The notes below the pieces were generated by a model that did not search any database, was not told the DNA's origin, and was given only the letters and a program-made list of their open reading frames with translations. 64,000 bases of DNA from Entomortierella parvispora (taxonomy: Eukaryota; Mortierellomycota; Mortierellomycetes; Mortierellales; Mortierellaceae): assembly GCA_963573315.1 (NCBI GenBank), contig OY752144.1, positions 1,172,501 through 1,236,500 of the forward strand, given 5' to 3'. Made by a program: the position numbers and the translations under genes. Positions 10,731 to 21,321 of this stretch are shown here, piece by piece; the stretch's first letter is position 1; each line of letters starts with the position of its first letter.

Positions 10731-12097
10731 TCAAAGGTCATCAGTGGTCAGATCGAAACTTAAACTTTTCTCCAAGTTTGCCAACTGCTGGGTTGTAGTT
10801 GCCAAAAAGTTTTGGACCACTTGAAGATTACGATAATGACTTGAAAGAGTTTGAAGGTGGCGATTACAACTGGCAAGGGCTTGATCATGATCTGTAAGGG
10901 CTTGATCGTGATCTGTAAGAGCTTGACTATGATCTGCAAGGGCTTGATTATGATCTGCAAGGGTTTGATCATGATCTGTAAGACGCCTCTTGATCTGCTC
11001 AATTGCAGCCCAAAGGTCACCATCCTGTTCAATGGAGGCAGCCGTCCGTTTCCTCTTTCCTAAATCCGAGGCGCGGTATCCTTGATCCAATTGCTCATTA
11101 TTTGAAGTTTGTGGATCTTGGTATGCTTCTGGTGTAGATCCGGCAGGTGTCGCCAATTGATTCGACCCATTGTGCAACGGTGGTGGTGGTGATCGTATCG
11201 CATCATTTTCGGAGAGCTGCTCTGATGTCCCTTCTGCTTCGTATGAAGATTCGGCAGCAGCAGAACAAGGACGTGACGCTCGATCCACCTCACGGACGAT
11301 GATGTCCTGTGAGATGACATCTTGTGTAGAAACCACCGGGGTAGGCAATCCTGGTGTCACCTTGGAGGGAATATTGACCAGTGTATCCTTTTGCCCCGGC
11401 ACAGCTCCATTCCGGACCTTGCGTCGTCGTCCAGGGTTCTGGATTCTGACAGAATTATCAACATTGACCAATTCCTCCGCCAACTTGGACAAAAGTGTGT
11501 CTTTCCACGATTTACCGTCTGTGGTAGACACCAAATCGGTCAGGTTCCTCCGTTCGGTGGTTAGGCGATCGTACAAAGCATAGAGTGCATTTCCAGTGAC
11601 TCCTCGCAATGCTGGGTCCGCTTTAGAGAGCTTCGATGCCAATTCCCTAAAGATAACCCCGTCTTTTCCGAAAGGGGAGATAGGGACGTCCTCATGTTCT
11701 CGAGTCAGCTCGTGGATGTTATTGTGAAGGGAAACTGTCGCTCTGAAGATACGATCACAGTTCGAGCAAATCGAGTTGAATTGGATTCGCCGATAAGTCT
11801 CTATCGGGGGAACGGGTCAACTTGTGACACTTCCATAGAGCAAGCAAGGACGATAAGGGATAACAAGCCAAGTATCTGTTAATAACAGCAGGAGAATGCA
11901 CGACAATAAAGCGATAAAAAAACCCCCATTTTCGGCGAACCTGTCGGGTCAATCCCATGCAAAAGTTGGAAGGCATTAGCGGGGTCTTTAAAGACTTTAG
12001 AATAGTAAAGTATTTTTTCAGGAGGAGATGCATCCAGGCTGAGCTCCAGCTTCCTGGAGGATGCTCTTTTCCTGAACGCTCGAACTTCTTCAGACAT
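10731..12097 (-). CDS. unknown protein with C2H2-like finger and heptad repeats
   Basis: Two exons on the minus strand (12097-11941, 11800-10731) give 408 residues. The frame continues without a stop from the finger into the C-terminus. Residues 64-88 hold a divergent zinc-finger-like motif, C-x2-C-x14-H-x5-H (C64, C67, H82, H88, with H78 as an alternative ligand). The middle is disordered and Pro/Ser-rich, with a basic KRKRTAA patch. Residues 327-361 are five exact-length heptads of the type (T/A)DHxQ(A/T)L, followed by degenerate heptads to the C-terminus (LQTLSSHYRNL, QQLANLEKSL), which suggests a coiled coil. The donor is GTTCGC, weaker than usual, so the first exon is less certain. The family was not recognised. 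Confidence 0.6.
10874..10978. repeat. 21-bp coding tandem repeat, five units
   Basis: Five 21-bp units, of the type CAAGGGCTTGATCATGATCTG on the plus strand, encode the heptads (T/A)DHxQ(A/T)L on the minus strand. Units differ by one to three bases, so the array is slightly aged rather than newly expanded. Confidence 0.9.
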
Positions 12098-14354
12098 GGG
12101 CAGATGAGGAGTTCCTGAATAGCATGGACGAGCGCGACAGAGAGAGAAAGAGGAAATCACGTGATACCCACAAATGAGCTCTGAGTCTGACCAATCACGC
12201 GTAAAACTTTCCCATCGCAAGATCGATGGATGTTTGATCAAAAACCTTAAAAATGAACCATTCTGCAGCACCACATCATGTGTTCTGAACCACCGAATAC
12301 CATGAAAACAACAAAGTCCAGCTTGGCGAATTGGAAATTATCATTCTGACATCAGTATTTTAACAGATTTTCATTTCTCAAGTTGCAAAATATTCCTGAC
12401 AATCATATCTACAACTTTTATTATTGACTACTCACTCAGGGTCATACTCGTATTGTTCTCAGTGTCGTCAGTCAACCTTGAGGACAAGGTCCAAGCTAAC
12501 GGTGTCGACGAGGCATTCTCCTCAGCAAACGAGTTTGGCAAGTTGTCCCAGTAGCACCAGCAAAATGCCGAGAAGGTAATCCGAGCAGGTCGGGACTTTA
12601 TCACGCTCTGGTTAATTTTTTCCCTGACCGATCGAGGTATATCACTTGAAGAGAGAGGGGCACGAGAACGCCTCATGAGCGTTGATTTGTGTACCCAGAT
12701 TCTTTCCGCAAATTCAGGTTTGTTGATTTCCTCTCCTGTACTGTAGTCAATTTTTTCAGGATCCAGGTCAGAACTTTCACGGCCTGTGAGCCAATGCTGC
12801 CACTATATATTGAGTTTGTTGCAAGCCACAATGTCCAAGTGCGCTGGCAAAGATCAAAAGAAATAAGATGAAAGGCAAAAGTTGGCTTCCATCTGTGAAA
12901 TGAAGAGACAATTGACACCTAAACTTCGCTTGATCACTTTTGCACGCGTCCTGGAGTCTTTAGTCCAAGAAAAAAAAACGCCATGTTAGAAGCAGGAAAT
13001 CACAAAAGTCCTTCTCTCTGACGTTCTTGTTAGTTGAGGTAGTCTTGGTCCGTTGATCCCATGATTCGAAATTGAAGTTAAAAAGCCCGTAAGCCTAAAT
13101 ACAGCGCTGTATGGTACTGGATGCAACTTGCTATTGTGATTGTTCAAGGTCTCTGTTGCCTCAACCAATTCAGCAGTGGCTTGTCTATGAAAGCCGTCGG
13201 AAAGTCAAAACAATCGTATGTGTTGCCATTGAAACCGGTGACATTCGAGTATGAGGAGTAAGCCAGAGCTAAAACAATTGGAAGTGTATTTGAATGGTGT
13301 ATCAATCAAGCCGGTTAGATTTTGCTAGGATCCAAAAGAAACCAAAGCCAAGCCTGTCGGTATTACCCTCAATAGTCTATATAAAGAAAACAAGGCAGGC
13401 ACTATCCCACCATCCTTAAAAGTGGAGTTTGAGCAATCTCGCGACTTGAATGCATGTGTCTCTTGCTGTGTCGATTCTTTTGGGAGCCTGTTACTTGTCA
13501 CGTCCCACCGTAACGACGATGCGTCATGTCGCGTCCATGAAGAACATCTGCTGGTGAATCTACTGGGATGAGAGGTGAGGACCTAGCACCTTGCTATGCA
13601 AGATGCTACCCCCATGCTCAGACCTTCAACTCAGAAGTATATCTTCTGGATTGATGTAAATGGGGCCCTTCAAAGGCATAGGGCCTTAGAGGGTGCCACG
13701 ACTGTATTCCTCTTGGATGTGAATGAGAGATGAGGAAAGAGAAGGCGAAACTTGGATATCTCAGACTGGCCTGAGTCAAGGAGAAGGATACAGAGAATCG
13801 TGTCGACAGTGTGTGCGGAACAGAGAATGGAGGGACTGAATGGACAAATGGACAAATGGACGAATGGACGAATGGACATGCGTCAAAATGAAGTGTGACG
13901 CGCCTAGCGCAATTTCTTCATTATTTTGACTATTTCTTTCGACGCATCATGCAAGTTGTACGAAAAGACTTCGGTACCCCATTTGACGAATATTTCGACC
14001 ATTTTGATAGATTTCTCCACAAGCAAGGTGCTGTAATTATTATTATGATTTATTGGATCACAGAGGATGAGGAAGGTGAAGATGAAAATATATGCAAGTC
14101 CAGGAAGATGACGAGTGGTATTCCTGAGCAAGGGAGGTGAATAAAGAAAAAGAATATAAGTCGATATAATACACAAGGGTGAATGAGATGTAAGGCAAAA
14201 AGGTCTGTTTTCCTTCTTTTTTTCTGTCCGGGGAGGAGAAAGGTAATGTAAAGGTTATCAGGCTGCATGCGCTTGCGGCCCTTCCCTCTTCACCCTCTTT
14301 CTCTCACAAAAGAAAATAAAAGAAAAAAGACTTGTTGCGTCGAGGAGAGGGAAT
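12098..14354. other. gene-poor stretch upstream of the finger gene and downstream of FET3
   Basis: About 2.2 kb has no open frame with recognisable similarity. Open frames here are short, broken and unlike the codon use of neighbouring genes. A small tandem array lies at 13839-13877. The last ~100 bp is the FET3 3' region. No transposon ends, tRNA or other RNA gene was seen. Confidence 0.5.
13839..13877. repeat. 8-bp tandem repeat (AATGGACA/G) x5
   Basis: Five consecutive AATGGAC units are spaced by A or G, giving an exact 8-bp period inside non-coding DNA. Confidence 0.9.
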
Positions 14355-16343
14355 TTAGTGAGTCTCCTCCTCCTGGGTGACCTTGGCCTGAGCGATCTGG
14401 GAGGCGATCTGGGCATCGTCCTCGCGGGCGTACCAGATGACGGTACCAAGACCCAAGAAAGCGGCGATGATAGTGAAGACCAAGGCAACGACACCCTTGC
14501 CGGTGAAGGTACCGGGAAGAGGATCGGGGCCGAGGGTAGCACCGCTGAGGTCCAAGCCCTCCTTACCGGCGGCGTTTCCGCTGAATGGGATACCCAAGGC
14601 CTTGCAGTGCTCGTAATGGGAGGGGTCGACCTTGACGACGCTAGGCATGACCTCGGGGGCCTCAATGATGGTGGTGGCAAGACCGGCCTGCAAATGCCAT
14701 TCAATGTGGCAATGGAAGAGCCAGACACCGGGGTTGTTGGCCTGGAAACGAATGGCAACGTTCTGCTCTGAGGGAACCAAGACGGTATCACGACGGGCAG
14801 GGTTGGTGGTGTTCAAGTAGCCGGGGTAAGGGCCGCTGGCGGGATCATACTTGCCCTCACCACGTCCGACAATCTGGAAGACGTGACCGTGCAAATGGAA
14901 GGGATGGTTACCGGGATCGTCGTTGTTGATGATGATCTCGATCCAATCGTTGTGCTTGAGGACCATGGGGTGGGCGTACTTGCCATAGACTTCAGGGTTC
15001 GAGGACAAGTTGCCGGTGCTGAGAGCAGTGTACAAAGAGGGGACCTTGGGCATGACATAGGTGATATCGTTGAAAGTAGCCTTGTTGCTGTAGTCGTTCA
15101 AGACACTGAAAGCGGCGGTCAAAGCATAGACCTGGTCGGCAGACTGAGTAGCGAGAGGAACAACGGGGACGAGGTCGGCATCGTTGAAAGGCTCCCACTG
15201 GCTGGGCTCCTCGGGGGCCAAGGGCGAGGCCTCGTTGTAGACGATGGTTCCAGTGATGTTCAAGACCAAGTCATCGGGAATCGCATCGAACATGGCGGGA
15301 TCCATATCGGCGTGCATGATGAAGTTGTTCGAGGTATCAGCCCTGGCAGTGACCAAGACAGAGTAACGCTGGGCGGCAGTGATGGGGAAGCTGGTGACCT
15401 TTGTGCGCTCGACATCGATACCATCAATCTCAATAATCTCAATATCGTGGCCGTCAATGTGGAAATGGAACATGGCCAAAGCAGACATGTTGATGATACG
15501 GAGACGGTAAGTTTTGCCGGGAACAAAGTTGAACTTTTGGTCGAGCATCTGGTTGATCAAAGCAGATTCGGGAACGGGCTCGGCACCACTGGGGTTGAAG
15601 ATGGACAAGTACTGCTCCAACATGACAGGGTGTTCTCTGTGGTACCAATCTGTTTAAAAAAGTCGTGAGAACATGTGTGGTTAGAGAAAAGACCTTTTCA
15701 CTTGTAATTCTTTTTCAATTCAAGCAGAACAATAACTTACCAGCAAGAGCGACGGTGTACTCCTCATCGTACTTGTAGGTCTCGTTGAGGTTGTGGATGA
15801 TCAAAGGGGCACGAAGACCATCGACGTACTGACCGCCGAAATGTCCGTGGATCCAGTAAGTACCATGCTGTTCAATTGGGATGGTGTAGGTGAAGTTGGC
15901 GCCTGGGGGAATGGGGCACTGGGTGACCATGGCAGGACCATCGAACTGGGCGTTGCCGGTCTGGAAGAGACCGTGGGAGTGCAGCGCGGTGGGCTGGTCA
16001 AGGTTGTTGATGACGTTGATGACCAAGGTATCGTTCAAGGTGACATTGATGGCAGGAGGACTACAGCGAAGAAAGCAAAAATAAAAAGTGCGCAAGGGTC
16101 AGTTTGACTGTATAGGGGGTGGTCGAAAACACAACTGCCCCACGGGGCATGCACGGTCCGGCTGACAGGATGCAGCAATAGCACATACGGGAACTGTCCG
16201 TTGACACCAATAACACGACGCTCAAAGAGGCCGTCAGCGTTGGTGTTGACATAAGTGATGTTCCAGTCGTAGGTCACAACGGCAGCCTGGGCCACAGACG
16301 AGGCCAAGGCCATGAGGGCCAGACTCTTGATGGAGGCAAGCAT
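14355..16343 (-). CDS. FET3: multicopper ferroxidase (Fet3 type)
   Basis: Three exons (16343-16189, 16060-15741, 15649-14355) give 589 residues. A signal peptide (residues 1-20, cut near AQA/AVV) leads into three cupredoxin domains. The copper ligands are in order: HSHG in domain 1, [10 protein letters not shown], then HPFHLHGH and [12 protein letters not shown] in domain 3. Near the C-terminus a membrane helix ([20 protein letters not shown]) precedes a short cytoplasmic tail, as in cell-surface Fet3 and unlike secreted laccases. Fet3 oxidises Fe(II) to Fe(III) and hands it to permease Ftr1. That partner is the next gene, read divergently, and the shared upstream DNA carries iron-repressor-type GATA sites. 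The splice NGQF-P/P-AIN matches the conserved start of the first cupredoxin. Confidence 0.93.
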
Positions 16344-16550
16344 GGCGACGGAGGGAAGGAGGAATTAGATTGAAGAAGGAGAGCGGAAAAAGAGAATTCA
16401 AGTGAATGAGACTCCTTCTGGGGTAAATCAATCCAACGGCTGGAGGAAGAGGAGAGAAAGGGGAGGGAGAGGGAGGACGAAGGAGGTGAAGACGAGAAAG
16501 AAGAAAGAAGAAAGAAGACCAGAAGGAGGGAGAAAGTGCGAAAAGGGCTC

Positions 16551-16560
16551 GAATATTTAT
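16551..16560 (-). promoter_or_regulatory. possible TATA element of FET3
   Basis: Read on the minus strand this is ATAAATATTC, about 210 bp upstream of the FET3 start. That distance nearly mirrors the TATAAA upstream of FTR1. Confidence 0.4.
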
Positions 16561-16607
16561 TCGTTTTCTGCGTCCATGGCTGCTCCCGGGAGAGGACAGG
16601 AAGAGGG

Positions 16608-16616
16608 TTATCAGAT
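16608..16616 (-). promoter_or_regulatory. iron-repressor GATA site (ATCTGATAA)
   Basis: An exact ATCTGATAA on the minus strand, 265 bp upstream of the FET3 start. It matches the core of the (G/A)ATC(T/A)GATAA element bound by fungal GATA iron repressors of the SreA/Sre1/Fep1/Urbs1 group. Confidence 0.75.
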
Positions 16617-16650
16617 GCTGCCACAGGATTCAATTGAGCCACGCTATTGT

Positions 16651-16659
16651 TTATCAGAT
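16651..16659 (-). promoter_or_regulatory. iron-repressor GATA site (GATCTGATAA)
   Basis: The minus strand reads G-ATCTGATAA, matching the full ten-base consensus. It lies 43 bp from the previous site and 308 bp upstream of the FET3 start. Confidence 0.78.
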
Positions 16660-17125
16660 CGGCCCTGTGTGTTTGTTGTCGACTTGACCTGCTTGTCAGT
16701 CAGGCTTGGTGTCGATGAACATGTCGTTCATTCTGTCTCCACGCTCACTCTCACTCTCACTCTCACTCTTTTCTTGTCTGTCAGACACTCGCTCGTTCTT
16801 GCTCAGTCCAACATGCAGGCAGGCGTCCAGACTTCCACACCGGGTTCGATCGATGGATCCATCTTGTTCTTTGCAGCCGATCAGCTACCCACTGTAAACT
16901 TGTAAATGTCTTCCTTCCCTGGTAGAGACCAACTGCTCAGCACGGTAGTCCGCCGTACATACACACCCGACATAAAAAACACACAGACAGCCACACGCTC
17001 AGCTCCAGACCCCGCCCGCCCAGCCGACTCAGTCCCCAGTCCATCCGCCACTGGAGCGTCTTTGGGTTGCCCAAGTAAGCGGACCCGAGTCATGGCCCAG
17101 AAAAAAAAACAATTTTTTCCACAGG

Positions 17126-17134
17126 ATCTGATAA
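17126..17134 (+). promoter_or_regulatory. iron-repressor GATA site (GATCTGATAA) with adjoining GATAG
   Basis: The plus strand reads G-ATCTGATAA and is followed at once by GATAG, giving two adjoining GATA cores. It lies about 780 bp upstream of FET3. Confidence 0.72.
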
Positions 17135-17162
17135 GATAGTCCGCCCTGAGGGATCATCCCTG

Positions 17163-17213
17163 AATGACTGACTGACTGACTGACTGACTGACTGACTGAC
17201 TGACTGACTGACT
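17163..17213. repeat. (CTGA)n microsatellite
   Basis: About twelve units of a tetranucleotide CTGA repeat, nearly perfect, in the middle of the iron-uptake intergenic region. Confidence 0.9.
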
Positions 17214-18708
17214 GATTGACTGAACTGCAACTTGCACTGGCTGAGTGACTGACGCTCACTCCTCTCAGCGACTAGCCTACATGTGTAGACTACTACTGCA
17301 CTGTACCCGCCTGAACTTTGACCAATTCACTCGACTCTGGCGCCCTCTTTCGCTCGCAGGTTCCTCAGACTTGAACCAAACTGAATGAGCCTTGGTGACA
17401 CCGCGCACGCATACTCCTACTCTTCTTTATCGCGTGTTGTTTTAACCTCACAAACGACGCTGCATGTCAAAATCTGATCCATGACTCTCCGACTCTGTCT
17501 CGCTGCTGTGCGCCTTTGGCGTCAGAGTGTCAGAGTGTCAGATGGAGATTCACTGACTTGGTCACAGTTGGTGGCAGCAGATCTTTCAATTTGAAAGCCA
17601 AGTTCAGCCTGGTCTCAACAGTCTCCCGTTCAATCTTGGTCTGGGTCATCATCCTCTTTTCTTTTTCACACAGGGTCAACTCGAAAGTTTGACGGTCAGT
17701 CCGCAAGGACAACTTCAAAACACAACGCCCATCTCGCCCAACATGGCCATTTTCAGATTCCGCCGTCCAACTTCTGGTCTAAAAGAGGGAACCCAGGCCC
17801 AGGGCGAAAGAAGCGACTGCAAGAAAGAGGGGAGAGAGAGCAAACAAAAAAAAAAGGTTCACTATAGTGCCTTTCTGTTGTGCTGCACCCGTGGGTCTGG
17901 TCGAGTTGGGTTTGTAAATCAGAGAAAACAGCGAATTACCCGGTCGGCCCTTCCTTTGCTTTCTCTTTGTCCAACCGACGCTCGGGAGCGTTTGTGACCT
18001 TCCAAGGCTTCCATCTTTTTTTCTTCTCCCCTTCATTTCTCTGTCCTCTTTTGCGGGAGTTACAAAGAAGCACTGACTACAAAGCAATGGCCATCTTTTC
18101 TGGCAAAAGAGAAAAAATAAATCAACTCAGCTCTAAAGGTTCATGCATGTGCGTGTGGGAGTTTGGCTAAAGCGCAGTGTCTCGCGTTCTTTCTTACTTT
18201 CGCCCCCCAACCTTGGATTTGCTTGCGAGCTTTGACTCACTCAGATAGCCGGTTTGGGAACCTATCGAGGAAGAAGAGAGAAGGAGATGAAAAAGTGCAA
18301 AGGACTTGTTGGTTGCGAGCTAAATGTTTGACATTAAACCGCGCGAGACAACAAGCAGATAGCGACCTGCACAAGGTCATCGGTACATGCGGCGAAAAAC
18401 AAGAGTTCTCCTTCCTCGAGGATGTTTCGCCCATATCTTGGGACGCCCACAGATGGGCTGAAATTCTTCCCATTGAGGTTCGACCTTGCGGCTCTTTTTT
18501 CCCTGTGATGGGACCATGACAATCCTATCTAATGATGCATCTTGATGCCCAGAAAAAAAATGACAAAGTCCTTCCTCGTTCGCTTAGAGGTGCAATTGGC
18601 GATGACCAATGCGGAACAACGCGGTCCTTAAAGGCGGAATTTGACGTTTGTTGGTGGCCAAGATTGGGGAGACTAGCCTCCGCCTTTTTTTTCATGAAGG
18701 TGTTTTCC

Positions 18709-18717
18709 TTATCAGAT
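18709..18717 (-). promoter_or_regulatory. iron-repressor GATA site (ATCTGATAA)
   Basis: An exact ATCTGATAA on the minus strand, about 910 bp upstream of the FTR1 start. Confidence 0.68.
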
Positions 18718-19143
18718 GTAGCTCTGTTCCCGGTATGGACCGTTTTTGCTTTCGTTTCCTTCTCGGTTTTCCATCGTGACCTGGTACCCCATGCATTCTT
18801 GGTTTTTTCGTTCCCCGGCAACAAAGGGTCGTCATGCGATGGGGCCACCCCAAAGAGCAACGAAGGAATGAACCCAAGGGCAAAGGTAAAACAGAAGTCT
18901 CTGCTGCATGCAGAAGCGTGCAATTAGCACCCTTGCACAAGGACACAGGTCTCTGCTGAGTTTGTTTGAGTGGCTAAATCATAAACAGAGCCTCAAACTC
19001 ACCTTGTCTTGTCCCAATGGGCAAGGGCGAGACCTCCGCCGTCTTGAACCGACCAAAGCGGAAACAGAGTTGGGTGTTTTGGCCTTTTCCTCTTGAGAGC
19101 TCACTCGAACAAAAAAAAAAAAAAAAAAAAAAGCTGACTCTGG

Positions 19144-19152
19144 ATCTGATAA
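19144..19152 (+). promoter_or_regulatory. iron-repressor GATA site (GATCTGATAA)
   Basis: The plus strand reads G-ATCTGATAA, about 480 bp upstream of the FTR1 start. It is paired with the next site 46 bp away, as the two FET3-proximal sites are paired. Confidence 0.78.
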
Positions 19153-19189
19153 ACACCAAAAGGTAAAATGGAGTCGGTTGGCGAGTCGT

Positions 19190-19198
19190 TTATCAGAT
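19190..19198 (-). promoter_or_regulatory. iron-repressor GATA site (GATCTGATAA)
   Basis: The minus strand reads G-ATCTGATAA, about 430 bp upstream of the FTR1 start. It forms an inverted pair with the site at 19144. Confidence 0.78.
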
Positions 19199-19406
19199 CG
19201 ATTCATTCATCCACTCAGTTAGTCAGTCCGTCGATCAGTTCGCCTTTGTCCGCCGGTCAGTCAATTGACCATTCAGTCCGCCAGTCTGGGAATACCCGGT
19301 CCTGCCCACTCTTAGCACCTTTGCACTATTCCCTGGTAAACATCCAGACTCGCCCTCTTTCGTCCTCTCTGGCCTTAATCAGATGGCAGGAATATCGCTC
19401 TTTTCT

Positions 19407-19412
19407 TATAAA
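19407..19412 (+). promoter_or_regulatory. TATA box of FTR1
   Basis: TATAAA lies 218 bp upstream of the FTR1 start, followed by a pyrimidine-rich leader (CTTCTCTCTTTCTTTTCTC) typical of strongly expressed fungal genes. Confidence 0.55.
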
Positions 19413-19629
19413 GTCGATGCCCTGTGTTCGCCTCCCCCCTCCTTCTGACTTTTTTCTCTTCTTCTCTCTTTCTTTTCTCTTTTCTCTTCAGTTTTTACGC
19501 TCTCTCCCTCCCCGTGCCCTCCTCCATCCACCCTGTTTAATCATTAACTTTTATTAAACACCAAGGGTCTCTCCATCTCTATCTCCTTCTCTTCCACCCT
19601 TCTTCCAACCACAGAGATATATATTCACA

Positions 19630-20872
19630 ATGGGATCCGTCTTCTCAGCACCCATCTTCTTCATTATGTTCAGAGAGACGACCGAGGCAGCCATTATTGT
19701 CTCGGTCTTGCTCTCGTTCATCTCCCAAGTCATTGTCGATGATCCAGTACTGTACCGCCGTCTCCGCTGGCACGTTTGGATCGGTGTTGCCATCGGTCTT
19801 ATCATATCGTTAATTATCGGAGGCGCCTTCATCGCTGTCTGGTAAGCTTGCCCCAAAACCGGCACAATGTCACACCTTGACCCAATTGAACGATTTGCCC
19901 CACTCTTCTTTCTCGTCCCTCCCCCATCTGTTCTTCATACTCACCATCCCCATTTTTCTCTTTGCCGTCATCTTTTAGGAACACTGTTGCCAAGAACGTT
20001 TTCCAAACTAGTGAAGAGCTGTGGGAGGGATCCTTTGCCTTGATTGCCTGTATCATGATCACGATCATGGCCTTGGCCATGTTGAAGTCTCAGGACATGC
20101 AGGAGAAGTGGCGTGGAAAGTTGTCGGCGCAGATGAACAACATTGACACGAACCAGAGCATGACCAAGCGCTCTGGCAAGTACGCTCTCTTGATCTTGCC
20201 CATGATCACTGTTCTCCGTGAGGGTTTGGAGGCCATGATCTTTGTTGGTGGTGTAAGTCTAACGATGCATTTCATCTGGTTAAAAAAATAACTTTTGTAC
20301 ACGATGGTCATCCGACAGTGTCATTGACGCGTCTTTCCTTCCCCTCCCTTGTACAATAGGTTACATTCGAAACTGAGGCAAAGTCGATTCCTTTGGCTGC
20401 GATTACTGGATTGTTGGCTGGTGCCTTGGTTGGTTTCTTGATTTACCGTGGAGGAAGTCGCTTGACCCTTCACCGCTTCTTTGTTGCCTCGACCTGCTTC
20501 TTGCTCTTGATCGCCGCCGGTTTGTTTGCCAAGGCCATCCAGGCTTACGAGATGGACAAGTGGAACAAGATTGTTGGAGGCGATGCTGATGATGCCGGTT
20601 CGTACGATCCCCGCGGCAACGTCTGGGCCTTGAACTGGGGTAACCCCAACGACCCCAACGCCGGAGGATATGCTTTCTTGAACTCCATCTTGGGCTGGAG
20701 CAACATTGCCTCTGTCGGTACCATCACCGGTTACTGCATGTACTGGGTCGGCGTCATTTTTGCCATCCTCTTCCTCAAGTTCAAGGGCAAGCGCGCTGCT
20801 GCTGCCCGTCGTGCTGAGGAGCCCTCCGCCCCCTACACCGAGGAGAAGGTCGCCGAGAAGAACGAGATCTAA
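19630..20872 (+). CDS. FTR1: high-affinity iron permease (Ftr1)
   Basis: Three exons (19630-19841, 19979-20252, 20360-20872) give 332 residues. Both iron-binding REXXE motifs are present: R15-E19 (RETTE) in the first membrane helix and R151-E155 (REGLE) in a later one. About seven hydrophobic segments are visible, for example IIVSVLLSFI, WIGVAIGLIISLIIGGAFIA, SFALIACIMITIMALAML, AAITGLLAGALVGFLIY, FFVASTCFLLLIAAGLF and VGTITGYCMYWVGVIFAILF. The tail is lysine-rich and cytoplasmic. Ftr1 takes Fe(III) made by Fet3 and carries it across the plasma membrane; the Fet3 gene is divergent to it. The splice ..IFVGG/VTFETEAKSIP restores the conserved REGLEAMIFVGG-x-F block. Confidence 0.95.
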
Positions 20873-21321
20873 GAAACCAAACGGTCTTTTCCCCCCCTCC
20901 TTCCACCTTATTTTTGCATTATCTACCGCATCCTTATATAGCCCCGCCCAGTTGTCATTGTTGAGATCTAAGGGTTGAAATTCTGCCTTCTCTCTGCATG
21001 TATATTTTTTTCCCGCCTTTCCGTAATATCCTCCTTCATCCACTTCACCCATTCTATTTATCGGTACTTCCCCTTCTCTCTTTGTTTTTTTAGTAGTATG
21101 GATCTGCTGCCAATTGCTATGACTTGTAGAGTACAAAGATGGCGAGCGGCTCTGTCTGAATATAGTTGAAAAAAACCTTTGACATCTATCTATTTTGTAT
21201 CAAGAATTGGATCGCTTCTCTCTCTCTCTCTCAAAGAATGTTGCCCACGAAACGAGCTGATAGGTATATGACACATGTAGATAAAGCTTGTAACGAAAAC
21301 TTGAACTTTTAATGTCTATTT
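20873..21321. other. convergent 3' region of FTR1 and the RNA methyltransferase
   Basis: This 449 bp between two convergent genes is T/C-rich near FTR1 and contains a (TC)n run near 21217-21230. No gene or structured element was seen. Confidence 0.5.

Larger units (their letters stand above)
16344..19629. promoter_or_regulatory. 3.3 kb divergent promoter region between FET3 and FTR1
   Basis: No gene was recognised. The region holds six exact ATCTGATAA sites (16608, 16651, 17126, 18709, 19144, 19190), a near match at 19376, TATA-like sequences close to both genes, a (CTCACT)n tract near 16741, a (CTGA)n microsatellite and an A22 run at 19111-19132. Its length is unusual compared with the 340-700 bp of other divergent pairs in the window. 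A non-coding transcript or a lost gene in the middle (about 17.3-18.9 kb) cannot be excluded. Confidence 0.75.

Noticed and set aside
14883-15668. Long plus-strand open frame within FET3
   Set aside because: It is antisense to the third FET3 exon, which carries intact copper ligands; the plus frame has no recognisable domain.
17700-19110. Open frames in the FET3-FTR1 intergenic region
   Set aside because: Frames are short, present on both strands alike and without conserved segments; regulatory sequence explains the region better.
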